Source of the DNA: Tropicibacter naphthalenivorans
GTDB lineage: Bacteria > Pseudomonadota > Alphaproteobacteria > Rhodobacterales > Rhodobacteraceae
Assembly: GCF_900176475.1 (NCBI RefSeq)
Contig: NZ_FWXX01000002.1
Span: forward strand, 384,560-448,559
Length of the DNA: 64,000 nt
Reading direction: 5' to 3'
Positions within the stretch are counted from its first letter, which is position 1. Each line of letters begins with the position of its first letter. Positions 18,275 to 27,206 of the stretch are shown here, piece after piece. The translations under genes and the position numbers were made by a program. The notes under the pieces are model-generated. The model saw nothing but the letters and a program-made list of their open reading frames with translations. It was not told the origin of the DNA and did not search any database.

Positions 18275-19744
18275 TTGTCCGAGGCCCAATTTCCCCCCGC
18301 ACACCCCTTTGATGACGACAAACTAAAGGAGGAGTGCGGCGTTTTCGGCGTTGTCGGTGTGACCGACGCGGCGAACTTTGTGGCCCTTGGCCTGCACGCC
18401 CTGCAACACCGCGGCCAAGAGGCGGGCGGCATCGTGTCCTACGCGCCCGACGCCGGGTTCAACTCGGCCCGCCGCTTTGGATATGTGCGCGACAACTTTA
18501 CCAAGCAGTCCTTGATGGAAACGCTGCCGGGGGCTTTGTCCATCGGTCACGTGCGCTATTCCACCGCCGGGTCCAAGGCGGCGGCGATCCGCGACGTGCA
18601 ACCCTTCTTTGGCGAGTTTTCCATGGGCGGGGCGGCGATTGCCCACAACGGCAACATCACCAACGCCGACGCGCTGCGCCGCGAGCTGATCGAGCGCGGC
18701 TCGATTTTCCAGTCCTCGTCGGATTCCGAATGCATCATTCACCTGATGGCCCGGTCCTTGCAGCGCAACATTCCGTCGCGCATGGAAGACGCCCTGCGCC
18801 GGGTCGAGGGCGCGTTCAGCGTTGTCGCCATGACCCGCACCAAGCTGATCGGTGTGCGTGACCCCTTGGGCGTGCGCCCGCTGGTGCTGGGCAAGATCGG
18901 TGACGGCTGGGCGCTGTCGTCGGAAACCTGCGCGCTGGACATCATCGGCGCGGAATTCGTCCGCGAGATCGAGCCGGGCGAAATGGTGGTCATCACCGCC
19001 GAGGGCGGCGTCGAAAGCAGCCACCCCTTCCGTCCGCAGCCTTCGCGCTTCTGCATCTTTGAGCACGTCTATTTCTCGCGTCCCGACAGCATCATCGGTG
19101 GCCGCAGCGTCTATGAAACCCGCCGTCAGATCGGCGTGGAACTGGCGCGCGAAGCCCCGGTCGAGGCCGATCTGGTCTGCGCCGTGCCCGACAGCGGCAC
19201 CCCGGCGGCGATCGGTTTTGCGCATGAAAGCGGTATTCCCTTTGGCATGGGCATCATCCGCAACCAATACATGGGCCGGACCTTTATCGAGCCGACCGAG
19301 CAGATCCGCAACATGGGTGTGCGCCTCAAGCTCAACGTCAACCGCGCGCTGATCCGGGGCAAACGCGTGATCCTCGTGGACGACTCGGTGGTACGCGGCA
19401 CGACCTCGCGCAAGATCAAGGAGATGATCCTTGATGCGGGCGCCGCCGAGGTGCACTTCCGCATTGCCTCGCCCCCCACCGCTTGGCCGTGTTTTTACGG
19501 CGTCGACACGCCCCAGCGTGAAAAGCTGCTGGCGGCGACCATGTCCGAGGACGAGATGTGCCAGCATCTGGGCGTTGACAGCCTCAAGTTCATCTCGCTC
19601 GATGGTCTGTACCGCGCCGCCGGCGAGGCCGAGGGCCGCAACGCCAAGTGCCCGCAGTATTGCGACGCCTGCTTCTCGGGGGAATATCCGGTCAAGCCTG
19701 CGGATATGATCGAAAAGGGCTTTCAGATGAAGGCCGCGGAATAA
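18275..19744 (+). CDS. purF: amidophosphoribosyltransferase
   Basis: A 489-residue enzyme making 5-phosphoribosylamine from PRPP and glutamine, the first committed step of purine synthesis. The frame starts with TTG at 18275, with GGAG about 12 bases upstream; the sequence before the nucleophile is MSEAQFPPAHPFDDDKLKEE. C21 (EECGVFG) would become the N-terminal Ntn-hydrolase nucleophile after propeptide cleavage. The glutaminase domain spans about 21-250. The PRPP motif is VILVDDSVVRGTTS near 364-377. The C-terminal CPQYCDACFSGEYPV cysteines resemble the 4Fe-4S-binding type (B. subtilis-like). A clear terminator follows. Confidence 0.97.
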   Translation: MSEAQFPPAHPFDDDKLKEECGVFGVVGVTDAANFVALGLHALQHRGQEAGGIVSYAPDAGFNSARRFGYVRDNFTKQSLMETLPGALSIGHVRYSTAGSKAAAIRDVQPFFGEFSMGGAAIAHNGNITNADALRRELIERGSIFQSSSDSECIIHLMARSLQRNIPSRMEDALRRVEGAFSVVAMTRTKLIGVRDPLGVRPLVLGKIGDGWALSSETCALDIIGAEFVREIEPGEMVVITAEGGVESSHPFRPQPSRFCIFEHVYFSRPDSIIGGRSVYETRRQIGVELAREAPVEADLVCAVPDSGTPAAIGFAHESGIPFGMGIIRNQYMGRTFIEPTEQIRNMGVRLKLNVNRALIRGKRVILVDDSVVRGTTSRKIKEMILDAGAAEVHFRIASPPTAWPCFYGVDTPQREKLLAATMSEDEMCQHLGVDSLKFISLDGLYRAAGEAEGRNAKCPQYCDACFSGEYPVKPADMIEKGFQMKAAE

Positions 19745-19768
19745 GCCTTTGGCTTTGTTGTGAATTCC

Positions 19769-19803
19769 AAAAGGCGGGTGGTCGTGGGCTGCCCGCCTTT
19801 TTC
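19769..19803 (+). terminator. Rho-independent terminator after purF
   Basis: A ten-base stem, AAAAGGCGGG (19769-19778) with CCCGCCTTTT (19792-19801), ends in a T-run. It starts 25 bases after the purF stop and separates it from the DUF2199 gene. Confidence 0.85.
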
Positions 19804-19827
19804 CTATCCAGAATGAAGGAACACCCC

Positions 19828-20382
19828 GTGTCCCTGCTTATGCTCGACAGCCGTTGGAAACGGTTTAACGACGAAGCCCGCGCCTGCCCCTGCTGCGGCG
19901 TGCAGTTCAACGGCATCTTTGACATCGGATTTTCCGAGCCCGAGGACTGGCCCCATGCCCCCTATACCGGCGCGCCGGTCGAGGTCGAAGACGACGTGCT
20001 GACCTCTGACTACTGCCGCATTGATGGGCGGCATTTCCTGCGCGCTGTTCTGCTGTTGCCGGTGCGCGGGGCCGATGACAATTTTGGCTTTGGCGCCTGG
20101 GTCGAGGTGTCACGGGACGTGGCCCGCGCCTATGGCGAGACCTTTGGCGACGATCCCCAGCCGTTCGAGGGCGAAGGCCTGCTGGCCAACACCCTGCCCG
20201 GCTTTGAGGACGAACAGGGCATCGCCGTCGCCCTGACCTGCCCCGACCCGGCCGAGCGCGCCTTGATCCATCCCCTGGACGGGCCACTGGCCGAGGCGCT
20301 GGAAAACGGCATTTCCTTTGACGATCTGCTCGACATCTACGCCGCCTCTGGCAACGACATTCGGCCGCATCTGACCCAGTAA
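19828..20382 (+). CDS. DUF2199 domain protein
   Basis: A 184-residue soluble protein. CPCCG near residue 20 and the spacing of GFSEPEDWPHAPY, YCRIDGRHFLRAVLLLPV and FGFGAWVEVS match DUF2199, an uncharacterised family in which the cysteines may bind a metal. I choose GTG at 19828 because AAGGA lies eight bases before it; ATG codons at 19813 and 19840 are alternatives. It stands alone after the purF terminator. Biochemical role unknown. Confidence 0.8.
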   Translation: MSLLMLDSRWKRFNDEARACPCCGVQFNGIFDIGFSEPEDWPHAPYTGAPVEVEDDVLTSDYCRIDGRHFLRAVLLLPVRGADDNFGFGAWVEVSRDVARAYGETFGDDPQPFEGEGLLANTLPGFEDEQGIAVALTCPDPAERALIHPLDGPLAEALENGISFDDLLDIYAASGNDIRPHLTQ

Positions 20383-20508
20383 CGGCAAGGCTTTGCCGAA
20401 GGGTTTGCGTCTTTCGGCAAGGGCGCGCGCAGGGATTTGGGGAACTCTTCCGCTAGATGCGGGCGGCGCATAGATGGCGCGGACACGCAAACAGGACAGA
20501 GGTCTGAG

Positions 20509-20826
20509 ATGCTGATTTCCTCGCCGCGCCCCAGCGGGCGCCCACAAACCGTTGTGAACCGCGTGACCTTGGCCAAGGCCGAGCCGCAGAGCAAACCCGA
20601 ACAGCTTGCGACCGAGCAAGTGCCGCTGCCGCCGCGCAATGGCTTGCTGCTCTTGGGCACCTTTGGCACCGACAGCGCACCGCGCGCCCTGATCCGCCTG
20701 CCCGGTGGCAAGATCGACGAGGTGTCCAAGGGCGACAAGGTCGGCGGGCATCAGGTGCTCGCGATCGAAGCCGCAGCGGTGGTTTTGAACGTCGGCGGCA
20801 CCGCGACCCGGCTGGCGATGCCGTAA
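20509..20826 (+). CDS. GspC/PilP-like small protein
   Basis: A 105-residue protein. After a proline-rich N-terminus, residues 45-102 (GLLLLGTFGTDSAPRALIRL, then KIDEVSKGDKVGGHQVLAIE and AVVLNVGG) match the homology-region domain of type II secretion GspC and pilus protein PilP: an L-x-G-x motif, then G-x-x-x-x-V-x-x-G-D and a final hydrophobic strand. It has no transmembrane anchor and no gsp or pil genes nearby, which is unusual. AGAGG precedes the ATG at 20509; a longer frame from 20437 looks non-coding at its start. Function uncertain. Confidence 0.65.
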   Translation: MLISSPRPSGRPQTVVNRVTLAKAEPQSKPEQLATEQVPLPPRNGLLLLGTFGTDSAPRALIRLPGGKIDEVSKGDKVGGHQVLAIEAAAVVLNVGGTATRLAMP

Positions 20827-20879
20827 CGGCGCTTATGCCGCGCTTGACCTTGGACGCAAAGCGACACAAAAGCGGGGGC

Positions 20880-21521
20880 ATGAAACAGATCGCCCTTATC
20901 ACCGGCGCATCGCGTGGCCTTGGGGCCGCTCTCGCGCTGACGCTCGCCCCCAAGTACCACATCTTTGCGGTCGCCCGCACCGTTGGCGGCCTTGAAGAGC
21001 TGGATGACCAGATCAAGGCGCGCGGCGGCGAAGCCTCGCTTGCGCCCATGGATGTGACCGACCGCGACGCCATGGCCTATATGTGCCGCTCGATTTATGA
21101 CCGCTTTGGCGGGGTGGCGGTCTGGTTGCACACGGCGATCCACGCCGCGCCGCTGACGCCTGCCGATCACTTGGACCAAAAGGACTGGGACAAGTCGATG
21201 GCCACGAACATCAACGCCTTGGGGCATCTGGTGCCTTTTGTGGCGCCCTTGCTGGGGGCCGAGGGTCAGGCCGTGTTCTTTGACGACCCGCGCGGCGGCG
21301 AGAAGTTCTATGGCCATTACGGGACAACCAAGGCGGCGCAGATCGCCCTGGCGCGGTCCTGGCAGGCTGAGACGGTCAAGGTTGGCCCCAAGGTGCAGAT
21401 CTTGGAGCCCGCGCCGATGCCGACCCACACCCGCGCACGGTTCCACCCCGGTGAGGACAAGACGCTGCTGGCCAACCCGCTGGACGAGGCGGCCCGTTTG
21501 GTGGCTTTGGCGGGGCTGTAG
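20880..21521 (+). CDS. short-chain dehydrogenase/reductase
   Basis: A 213-residue Rossmann-fold oxidoreductase. ITGASRGLGAAL (residues 7-18) is the T-G-x-x-x-G-x-G cofactor loop; YGTTK carries the catalytic Tyr and Lys (Y-x-x-x-K). The usual Ser before the Tyr is not obvious (the segment reads VFFDDPRGGEKF), and N-A-G is replaced by HTAIHA. It is short for the family (about 250) and ends VALAGL. The ATG at 20880 follows a GGGGG ribosome site; an earlier ATG adds 15 poorly conserved residues. Substrate unknown, and weak catalytic motifs leave activity uncertain. Confidence 0.8.
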   Translation: MKQIALITGASRGLGAALALTLAPKYHIFAVARTVGGLEELDDQIKARGGEASLAPMDVTDRDAMAYMCRSIYDRFGGVAVWLHTAIHAAPLTPADHLDQKDWDKSMATNINALGHLVPFVAPLLGAEGQAVFFDDPRGGEKFYGHYGTTKAAQIALARSWQAETVKVGPKVQILEPAPMPTHTRARFHPGEDKTLLANPLDEAARLVALAGL

Positions 21522-21550
21522 TCCCGAGGCGGGTGCGCTTGTCGGACCCG

Positions 21551-21648
21551 ATGAGGGGCGCTGCCCCTCAAACTCGCAGGTCTTCATGAGGGGCGCTGCC
21601 CCTCAAACTCCCCGGGATATTTTCAAAGAGAAGAAGACCCGGGCGGGG
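21551..21648 (+). repeat. dispersed intergenic repeat, copy B, with duplicated hairpin
   Basis: Two exact 25-base direct copies at 21551-21575 and 21586-21610 each contain the hairpin GAGGGGC-GCT-GCCCCTC. They are followed by CCCCGGGATATTTTCAAAG and AGAAGAAG. It lies between the SDR gene and surE, both rightward. It is the only copy whose polypurine end does not point at a nearby stop codon. Confidence 0.75.
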
Positions 21649-21724
21649 CTTTGGGCCCTCCTGCGGCTTGCCCCTGTGAAAGCCTTGCCCTAATGAGTTT
21701 GCAAGGCAATTCAGGGCGGGGCTT

Positions 21725-22510
21725 ATGCGTATTCTCATCACCAATGACGACGGTATCAACGCGCCGGGGCTGAAGGTTCTGGAGGCGATTGCTCAGGACT
21801 TGGTCGGCCCGGACGGCGAGGTCTGGGTCGTAGCCCCTGCCTTTGAACAATCCGGTGTCGCGCATTGTATTTCCTATACGCACCCGACGATGATTGCGCA
21901 GATGGGCGAGCGGCGCTTTGCCGCCGAGGGGAGCCCGGCGGACTGTGTCTTGGCCGGTTTGCATGACGTGTTGAAGGATAGCCCGCCGGATTTGATCCTG
22001 TCCGGGGTAAACCGGGGCAATAACTCGGCGGAGAATGCGCTGTATTCCGGCACCTTGGGCGGCGCGATGGAGGGGGCTTTGCAGGGCATCCGGTCGATTG
22101 CCTTGTCGCAGTATCTGGGGCCGAAAACCCACGGTTTGGACAACCCGTTCGAGGCCTCGGCGGTGCATGGCGGCGACGTGATCCGCAAGATCCTCGCCGC
22201 CGACCCCGACGGGCAGAGCGGCTATCGTCTGTTCTACAACGTCAACTTCCCCCCGTTTCCGGCGGCGGATGTGGTCGGCACCGTGGCCACCGCGCAGGGC
22301 ATTCGCCCCGAGACGTCCTTTAGCGTCGAGCCGCACACCTCGCCGTCGGGGCGGCGGTTCCTTTGGGCGTCGGGCGGCAACCAGCGCATTGGCACCGCCG
22401 AGGGCACCGACGCGGACATGAACCTCAAAGGGTACATCACCGTCACGCCCATGCGCGCCGATCTGACCTGCCACGACAGCCTTGCCCGCCTGAAAGACGC
22501 GCTGACATGA
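21725..22510 (+). CDS. surE: 5'/3'-nucleotidase SurE
   Basis: A 261-residue metal-dependent phosphatase acting on nucleoside 5'- and 3'-monophosphates. [14 protein letters not shown] (residues 3-16) supplies the D-D metal ligands; [18 protein letters not shown] supplies the conserved Asn and Ser. The start at ATG 21725 sets the usual R-I-L-x-T-N-D-D N-terminus. It overlaps pcm by four bases (ATGA) and is followed by nlpD, the order known from E. coli surE-pcm-nlpD. Length fits. Confidence 0.96.
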   Translation: MRILITNDDGINAPGLKVLEAIAQDLVGPDGEVWVVAPAFEQSGVAHCISYTHPTMIAQMGERRFAAEGSPADCVLAGLHDVLKDSPPDLILSGVNRGNNSAENALYSGTLGGAMEGALQGIRSIALSQYLGPKTHGLDNPFEASAVHGGDVIRKILAADPDGQSGYRLFYNVNFPPFPAADVVGTVATAQGIRPETSFSVEPHTSPSGRRFLWASGGNQRIGTAEGTDADMNLKGYITVTPMRADLTCHDSLARLKDALT

Positions 22511-23148
22511 GCTTTGACGCCGAAGCCAAGATGCAGTTCCTGTTTGCCCTCCGCTCCAAGGGGGTGACGGACACCGTGGTGCTGAACGCCATGGAAAAGG
22601 TCGACCGCGGGCTGTTCGTGCAGGGCTATTTCAACGACCGCGCCTATGAGGACACGCCGCTGCCGATCCCCTGCGGGCAGACCATCAGCCAGCCCTCGGT
22701 GGTCGCCTTGATGACGCAGGCGCTGGATGTGGGCCCGCGCGACAAGGTGCTTGAGGTCGGGACCGGCTCTGGCTACCAGGCCGCGATCCTCAGCCAACTC
22801 GCCCGCCGCGTCTACACCGTCGACCGCCACAAGCGGCTGGTGCAGGCGGCCCGCGCGGTGTTCGACGCGCTGGAACTGAGCAACATCACCGCCTTCACCT
22901 CCGATGGTTCGCACGGGTTGCCCGATCAGGCGCCCTTTGACCGCATCATCGTCACCGCCGCCGCCGAGGATCCGCCCGGCCCGCTCTTGGCGCAGCTCAA
23001 GATTGGCGGTATCATGGTGGTGCCTGTGGGCCAGTCGGACACGGTGCAACAGCTGATCCGCGTCACCCGCCACGAGGACGGTTTCGACTACGATGAGCTG
23101 CGGCCTGTGCGTTTCGTGCCCCTCGTCGAGGGGCTGGGCAAGGACTGA
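22507..23148 (+). CDS. pcm: protein-L-isoaspartate O-methyltransferase
   Basis: A 213-residue SAM-dependent enzyme that methylates L-isoaspartyl residues so that damaged proteins can be repaired. [17 protein letters not shown] (about 55-71) is the family's substrate loop; [15 protein letters not shown] (about 80-94) is SAM motif [14 protein letters not shown] is motif [11 protein letters not shown] is motif III. The ATG at 22507 overlaps the surE stop. Length matches E. coli Pcm (208). Confidence 0.96.
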   Translation: MSFDAEAKMQFLFALRSKGVTDTVVLNAMEKVDRGLFVQGYFNDRAYEDTPLPIPCGQTISQPSVVALMTQALDVGPRDKVLEVGTGSGYQAAILSQLARRVYTVDRHKRLVQAARAVFDALELSNITAFTSDGSHGLPDQAPFDRIIVTAAAEDPPGPLLAQLKIGGIMVVPVGQSDTVQQLIRVTRHEDGFDYDELRPVRFVPLVEGLGKD

Positions 23149-23208
23149 ACCATCGGCAAGACAGTGCCGTGACGCCTCGACACAAGGGGCGCATATGAGG
23201 ATATCGAG

Positions 23209-24405
23209 ATGACCCGGACAGCGCGCCTTTTCCCTTTGTTCGTCAGTATGATAGCGCTTGGCGCCTGCTCTGGCGGTGTAGACTTTGACCTCCGGGGCAA
23301 GATGGGCGGGCGGGTCGACACCTCGCAGGCAGCGATCAAGGCGACCACCGCGCGGCCCGCGCCGGACAACCGCGGTGTCATCTCTTACCCCAGCTACCAG
23401 GTGGCCGTGGCCAAGCGCGGCGACAAGCTCTCGGACGTGGCGAACCGCCTTGGCCTGCCCGCCGAGGACCTCGCGCGCTTTAACGGTATCAAGGTCGACG
23501 ACCCCCTGCGCCAGGGCGAGCTGATCGCCCTGCCCCGCCGCGTGAGCGAACCTTCGCCGGCGACCGGCGCGGCCACCACCGGCCCGATCCGCCCCGCGCC
23601 GACCGTCGATGTGGCGACGCTGGCGGGCAACGCCATCGACCGCGCCGCCCCCACCGCGCCGCGCACCGCCACAGGCCCCACCGGGATCGAGCCGATCCGC
23701 CACCAGGTCGCCCGCGGCGAAACCGCCTTTACCATCGCGCGCCTCTACAACGTCTCGCCGCGCGCGCTGGCCGAGTGGAACGGCCTCGACAAAGCCTTCA
23801 ACATCCGCGAAGGCCAGTTCCTGTTGATCCCGCCGGTGGACACCACAGCGCCGCAAATCGCCGAACCGGCGGTCTCCGAGCCCGGCGATGGCACCCCCAC
23901 GCCGACGCCGCCCTCGGCCTCGAAACCGCTGCCGACCGTGACCCCGCCCGCCGCCGCCAGCGTGGCCGCCACAACGCTGCCCAAAGCCGACGCGAAACCG
24001 GCGGCCCCGGCCAAGCCCGTCGCCGACATCGGCCAAAGCAAACCCGCCGCCAGCAGCGCGCAAATGGTCATGCCGGTCAGCGGCTCGATCATCCGCGAAT
24101 ACTCACGCGAAAGAAATCCCGGGATCGACATCTCTGCCACCGCAGGCTCTCCGGTCAAAGCGGCGGCCTCTGGGCAGGTCATCGCAATCTCGACAACCAC
24201 CGAAGGCGTCAAGTTCATCTTGATCCGCCACCCCGCCGATCTGGTCAGCGTCTACACCCATGTCGACGATGTCAAAGTTGCCAAAGGCGACGCCGTCTCC
24301 AAAGGCCAAGACATCGCCCGTGTCCGGTCAGGAGAGCCAGCCTTCCTGCATTTCGAAGTCCGCCAAGGCATGGAACCCACCGACCCCATGCCCTACCTGC
24401 GCTAA
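23209..24405 (+). CDS. nlpD: NlpD-like lipoprotein: two LysM repeats and a degenerate LytM (M23) domain
   Basis: A 398-residue envelope protein. The signal peptide ends LGAC with lipobox Cys20, so it is probably a lipoprotein. LysM repeats lie at about 63-109 (YQVAVAKRGDKLSDVANRLG) and 163-208, followed by a Pro/Ala-rich linker. The M23 domain covers about 300-398. Zinc ligands are altered: NPGIDISA lacks the His of H-x-G-x-D, and AFLHFEV keeps only one His of H-x-H. E. coli NlpD is likewise non-catalytic and activates the amidase AmiC during division. The position after surE-pcm supports orthology. Role in septal peptidoglycan splitting is inferred. Confidence 0.85.
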   Translation: MTRTARLFPLFVSMIALGACSGGVDFDLRGKMGGRVDTSQAAIKATTARPAPDNRGVISYPSYQVAVAKRGDKLSDVANRLGLPAEDLARFNGIKVDDPLRQGELIALPRRVSEPSPATGAATTGPIRPAPTVDVATLAGNAIDRAAPTAPRTATGPTGIEPIRHQVARGETAFTIARLYNVSPRALAEWNGLDKAFNIREGQFLLIPPVDTTAPQIAEPAVSEPGDGTPTPTPPSASKPLPTVTPPAAASVAATTLPKADAKPAAPAKPVADIGQSKPAASSAQMVMPVSGSIIREYSRERNPGIDISATAGSPVKAAASGQVIAISTTTEGVKFILIRHPADLVSVYTHVDDVKVAKGDAVSKGQDIARVRSGEPAFLHFEVRQGMEPTDPMPYLR

Positions 24406-24419
24406 CCCCTAAAATCCTC

Positions 24420-24480
24420 CGGGCTTCTTCTCTTCAAAAATATCCCGGGGGAGCGCCTTCAGGCGCGGGGCAGCGCCCCC
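24420..24480 (-). repeat. dispersed intergenic repeat, copy C
   Basis: On the minus strand: hairpin GGGGC-GCT-GCCCC, a second hairpin GCGCC-TGAA-GGCGC, then CTCCCCCGGGATATTTTTGA and AGAGAAGAAG. It lies 15-75 bases after the nlpD stop, with the polypurine end nearest nlpD. On the nlpD sense strand it reads CTTCTTCTCTTC first and the hairpins later. Confidence 0.75.
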
Positions 24481-24484
24481 TTTT
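24453..24484 (+). terminator. tandem-hairpin terminator after nlpD (part of repeat C)
   Basis: GCGCC-TTCA-GGCGC (24453-24466) is followed at once by GGGGC-AGC-GCCCC (24467-24479), then CTTTT. The two GC stems with a terminal T-run would stop the surE-pcm-nlpD transcript. The hairpins belong to the dispersed repeat, suggesting the element can serve as a terminator. Confidence 0.55.
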
Positions 24485-24527
24485 AACCAAGGCCCGTAGC
24501 CGATCCTCACACAGCACGAGCAGCCGC

Positions 24528-25256
24528 CTAACAGCCGCCCCGGTGGAACACGTCGCCCCAATCCGCCACGCCAAAGGTCCGAAACCGCCCGATCCCACCA
24601 GCGGGCATATCGCGGATCTTGTCCCCTCCGATCTCGGCGCGCCCGTCGCTCCGTTGCGCGGACAGGTAATAATTGCGGTTCGTGGACTCCGCCATCAACG
24701 CGATCCCATTGGGCGGCACCGGAAAGAACCCCTCGGTCTTCCAATCCCCACTCAGCGGCCTGAAATGCACCGCAACATTCAGCGCCCTCTGCCGCGTGCA
24801 GGTGTTCACCGCAAAGGTCCGGATCAGGTAATCATCCCCCGCAACCTTGCGCACCCATGGCTCTGCATACTCCGACCACGCCGGATCACCCGTGACGATA
24901 GCCGTCAAAATGTCCTGCCGCTCGCGCGTGAATAGACCTCTTCGACCTCGAAAAAACCCGCCCCAAGGTGCCCGTATGCGGGTTCCCCGGCGCAAAGATC
25001 ACGCCCTTGCGCGCCTCGCCCGCCTCATCGACCACGCAGTCCGCCGCCGTCAGGATAAAGTCCGACGCGATCACCGACGCGGTGCAATAGGCAACGCGGG
25101 TGCCGTTTGACCCACGCTTATAATCCCGCAGCACGCCAACCTTGTTCGGAACGTCCCGCAGGGTGTCGGGCACGCGGGTGGTGGGCTTCAGCCTCTCAGC
25201 GGACAGCGACGCGCAGCTCAGCGCCAGCGCACAAAGGCCTTTAGAATGACGCGCAT
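24528..25256 (-). pseudogene. broken trypsin-like protease gene
   Basis: Reading leftward from ATG 25256, the frame shifts within the signal peptide: MRVILK in one frame, then GLCALALSCASLSAERLKP in another. The body YCTASVIASDFILTAADCVV is a chymotrypsin-fold N-terminal half in which the catalytic His of LTAAHC is Asp. Near 24935-24970 the frame is lost again: PGNPHTGTLGR, then FFEVEEVYS, then RERQDILTAIVTGDP occupy three different frames. The last part, to the TAG at 24528, has VAVHFRPLSGDWKTEGFFPV and NRNYYLSAQ, faintly DUF1036-like. No GDSGG is visible. Multiple shifts plus the lost His favour a decayed gene over sequencing error. Confidence 0.7.
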
Positions 25257-25363
25257 CGTGGGTCGGCTCCTTTTCTATTGGTGCGTTAAGGGTTTCAGAT
25301 TCACGCGAAAACTCAAAGCCTTGCAGGCCTCCCTTTCCCCGCACCCACGCAAAAGTGACCAAC

Positions 25364-25392
25364 AAAAAGGCCCCGGTCCCATGACCGAGGCC
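25364..25392 (-). terminator. Rho-independent terminator of the tat operon
   Basis: On the minus strand GGCCTCGGTC pairs with GACCGGGGCC (one T-G wobble) around a four-base loop and is followed by TTTTT. It lies 22 bases after the stop of the DUF815 ATPase gene, the last of tatA-tatB-tatC-ATPase. Confidence 0.8.
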
Positions 25393-25413
25393 CAATCAGG
25401 ACACAAGCAAGGC

Positions 25414-26256
25414 TCAGCCCAATGCCACACCCTTGCGCCCGGCCAGATCGGTAAAGAACTGCCACGCCACACGCCCCGAGCGCGACCCGCGCGTCGCCTG
25501 CCACTCGATGGCCTCGGCGCGCAGATCGTCGTCCGAAATCTCGACGCCATGGGCATCGCAGTAGCCGCGGATCATCTCAAGGTATTCGTCCTGCGAACAG
25601 GGGTGGAACCCCAGCCACAGACCAAAGCGATCGGACAGCGACACCTTTTCCTCGACCGCTTCGCCGGGGTTGATGGCGCTGGACCGCTCGTTCTCGATCA
25701 TGTCGCGCGGCATCAGGTGGCGGCGGTTGGACGTGGCATAGAACACCACGTTGTCGGGCCGCCCCTCGACGCCGCCATCCAAAACCGCCTTGAGCGATTT
25801 GTAGTGCTGGTCGTCGTGCGAAAACGACAGGTCGTCACAGAACAGCACAAACCGGTAGGGCGCATCGCGCAGCAGGTTCAGCAAGCGCCCCACGGTCGGC
25901 AAGTCTTCGCGCTGCAATTCCACCAGTTTCAGGTCATGCCCCTGTGCGCGCACCGCCGCGTGGACTGCCTTGACGATGGACGACTTGCCCATCCCCCGCG
26001 CGCCCCAAAGCAGCGCGTTGTTGGCGGGCAGCCCTTCGGCAAACTGCAGCGTGTTCTTTAGCAGCGTATCGCGCGAGCGGTCGATGCCAACCAGCAGGTC
26101 CAGATCCACCCGGCTCACCCGTGCCACCGGGGCCAGACGGTCGGGCGATACATGCCAGACAAAGGCCTCTGCCCCATCGAAATCCGGAGACGCCAAAGGC
26201 GCCGGAGCCATCCGCTCCAGCGCCTCGGCGATCCGCGTCAGCGTCTCGTCATTCAC
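25414..26256 (-). CDS. DUF815 AAA+ ATP-binding protein
   Basis: A 280-residue P-loop protein. Walker A GARGMGKSS lies near residues 84-92, Walker B FVLFCDDLSF near 136-145, and LKAVLDGGVEGRPDNVVFYATSNRRHLMPR is the family's strongest block (sensor 1, ATSNRRHL). GLWLGFHPCSQDEYL and WQATRGSRSGRVAWQF follow. DUF815 ATPases are uncharacterised. It starts with GTG at 26256 in a GTGA overlap with the tatC stop, so it is translationally coupled to the Tat translocase. A role in Tat function is only suggested by position. Confidence 0.85.
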   Translation of the reverse strand: MNDETLTRIAEALERMAPAPLASPDFDGAEAFVWHVSPDRLAPVARVSRVDLDLLVGIDRSRDTLLKNTLQFAEGLPANNALLWGARGMGKSSIVKAVHAAVRAQGHDLKLVELQREDLPTVGRLLNLLRDAPYRFVLFCDDLSFSHDDQHYKSLKAVLDGGVEGRPDNVVFYATSNRRHLMPRDMIENERSSAINPGEAVEEKVSLSDRFGLWLGFHPCSQDEYLEMIRGYCDAHGVEISDDDLRAEAIEWQATRGSRSGRVAWQFFTDLAGRKGVALG

Positions 26257-27206
26257 GTGTCTTTATCCTCGTCGAACTCTTTCATCAGCGGGTCGTTCTC
26301 GGTGTCCGGCTCGTCCTCGAACCAAAGCCCCTGCGCCCGCAGCTCTTTTTCGCGCTTTTTCTCGACCATGCGCACCAGGATGATCGACACCTCGTAGAGG
26401 CCGTAGACCACGGTGAACAGGATGATCTGCGTGGTCACATCCGGCGGCGTCACAATCGCGGCGAGGATCAGGATACCAACCATGGCGTATTTGCGCACGC
26501 TGCCCAGACCCTCGGCCGAGACCATCCCCGCCTTGCCCATCAGCGTCAGCAGCACCGGCAGCTGGAAACACAGGCCAAAGGCGATGATGAACTTCAGCGT
26601 GATATCAAGGCTCTCGTTCACCTTACCAAAGAAGGTGATCTGGATGCCCTCGTCCGGCGCGGCTTCGGCGGCGGCTTCGGCCAGCTCCGGCACGGTCACC
26701 CCGGTCAAATCCCCTGCCCGTCCCAGAAGGTCAGACATCAGCGACGGGAAATCCGCGAACCCAAGGAAGAACGCCATCGCCAGCGGTGTCACCACGAAAT
26801 GCGCAAAGCTCGCGCCCAGCAGGAACATGAACGGCGAAGCGATCAGGAACGGCAGGAACGCGCCCTTTTCGGATTTATACAGACCCGGCGCGATGAAGCG
26901 CCACATCTGGTAAGAGATCACCGGAAAGGCCAGCGCAAAGCCGAACACCATCGAGATGCGGAACAGCGTGAACAGGTATTCCTGCGGGCTGGTGTATTGC
27001 ATCGTCGGCGACGGGTCGCCCAATTCGCGCAAGGTCGCCTCGATCGGGCCCAGCAGGAACTGCAAGATCGGCTCGGCCACGGTAAAGGCCAGCACCATGC
27101 CGATCAAAAAGGCGATCACGCAGCGGATCAGCCGCGTGCGCAATTCGGCGAGGTGCTCGATCAGCGGGGCCGAGCTGTCCTCGATCTCGTCGTTGGTCGC
27201 GTTCAT
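26253..27206 (-). CDS. tatC: Sec-independent protein translocase TatC
   Basis: A 317-residue inner-membrane protein with six predicted helices; it recognises twin-arginine signal peptides together with Tat[14 protein letters not shown] near residues 14-26 is the N-terminal conserved block, and the [25 protein letters not shown] region is the other TatC signature. It is longer than E. coli TatC (258), mainly through a loop of about 40 residues ([20 protein letters not shown]) and a charged C-terminal tail ending EFDEDKDT. It overlaps tatB at ATGA and the ATPase at GTGA. Confidence 0.96.
   Translation of the reverse strand: MNATNDEIEDSSAPLIEHLAELRTRLIRCVIAFLIGMVLAFTVAEPILQFLLGPIEATLRELGDPSPTMQYTSPQEYLFTLFRISMVFGFALAFPVISYQMWRFIAPGLYKSEKGAFLPFLIASPFMFLLGASFAHFVVTPLAMAFFLGFADFPSLMSDLLGRAGDLTGVTVPELAEAAAEAAPDEGIQITFFGKVNESLDITLKFIIAFGLCFQLPVLLTLMGKAGMVSAEGLGSVRKYAMVGILILAAIVTPPDVTTQIILFTVVYGLYEVSIILVRMVEKKREKELRAQGLWFEDEPDTENDPLMKEFDEDKDT

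Noticed and set aside
24409-24744. Leftward frame ending in sequence encoded by repeat copy C
   Set aside because: Lies within the decayed protease in another frame; composition is not protein-like.
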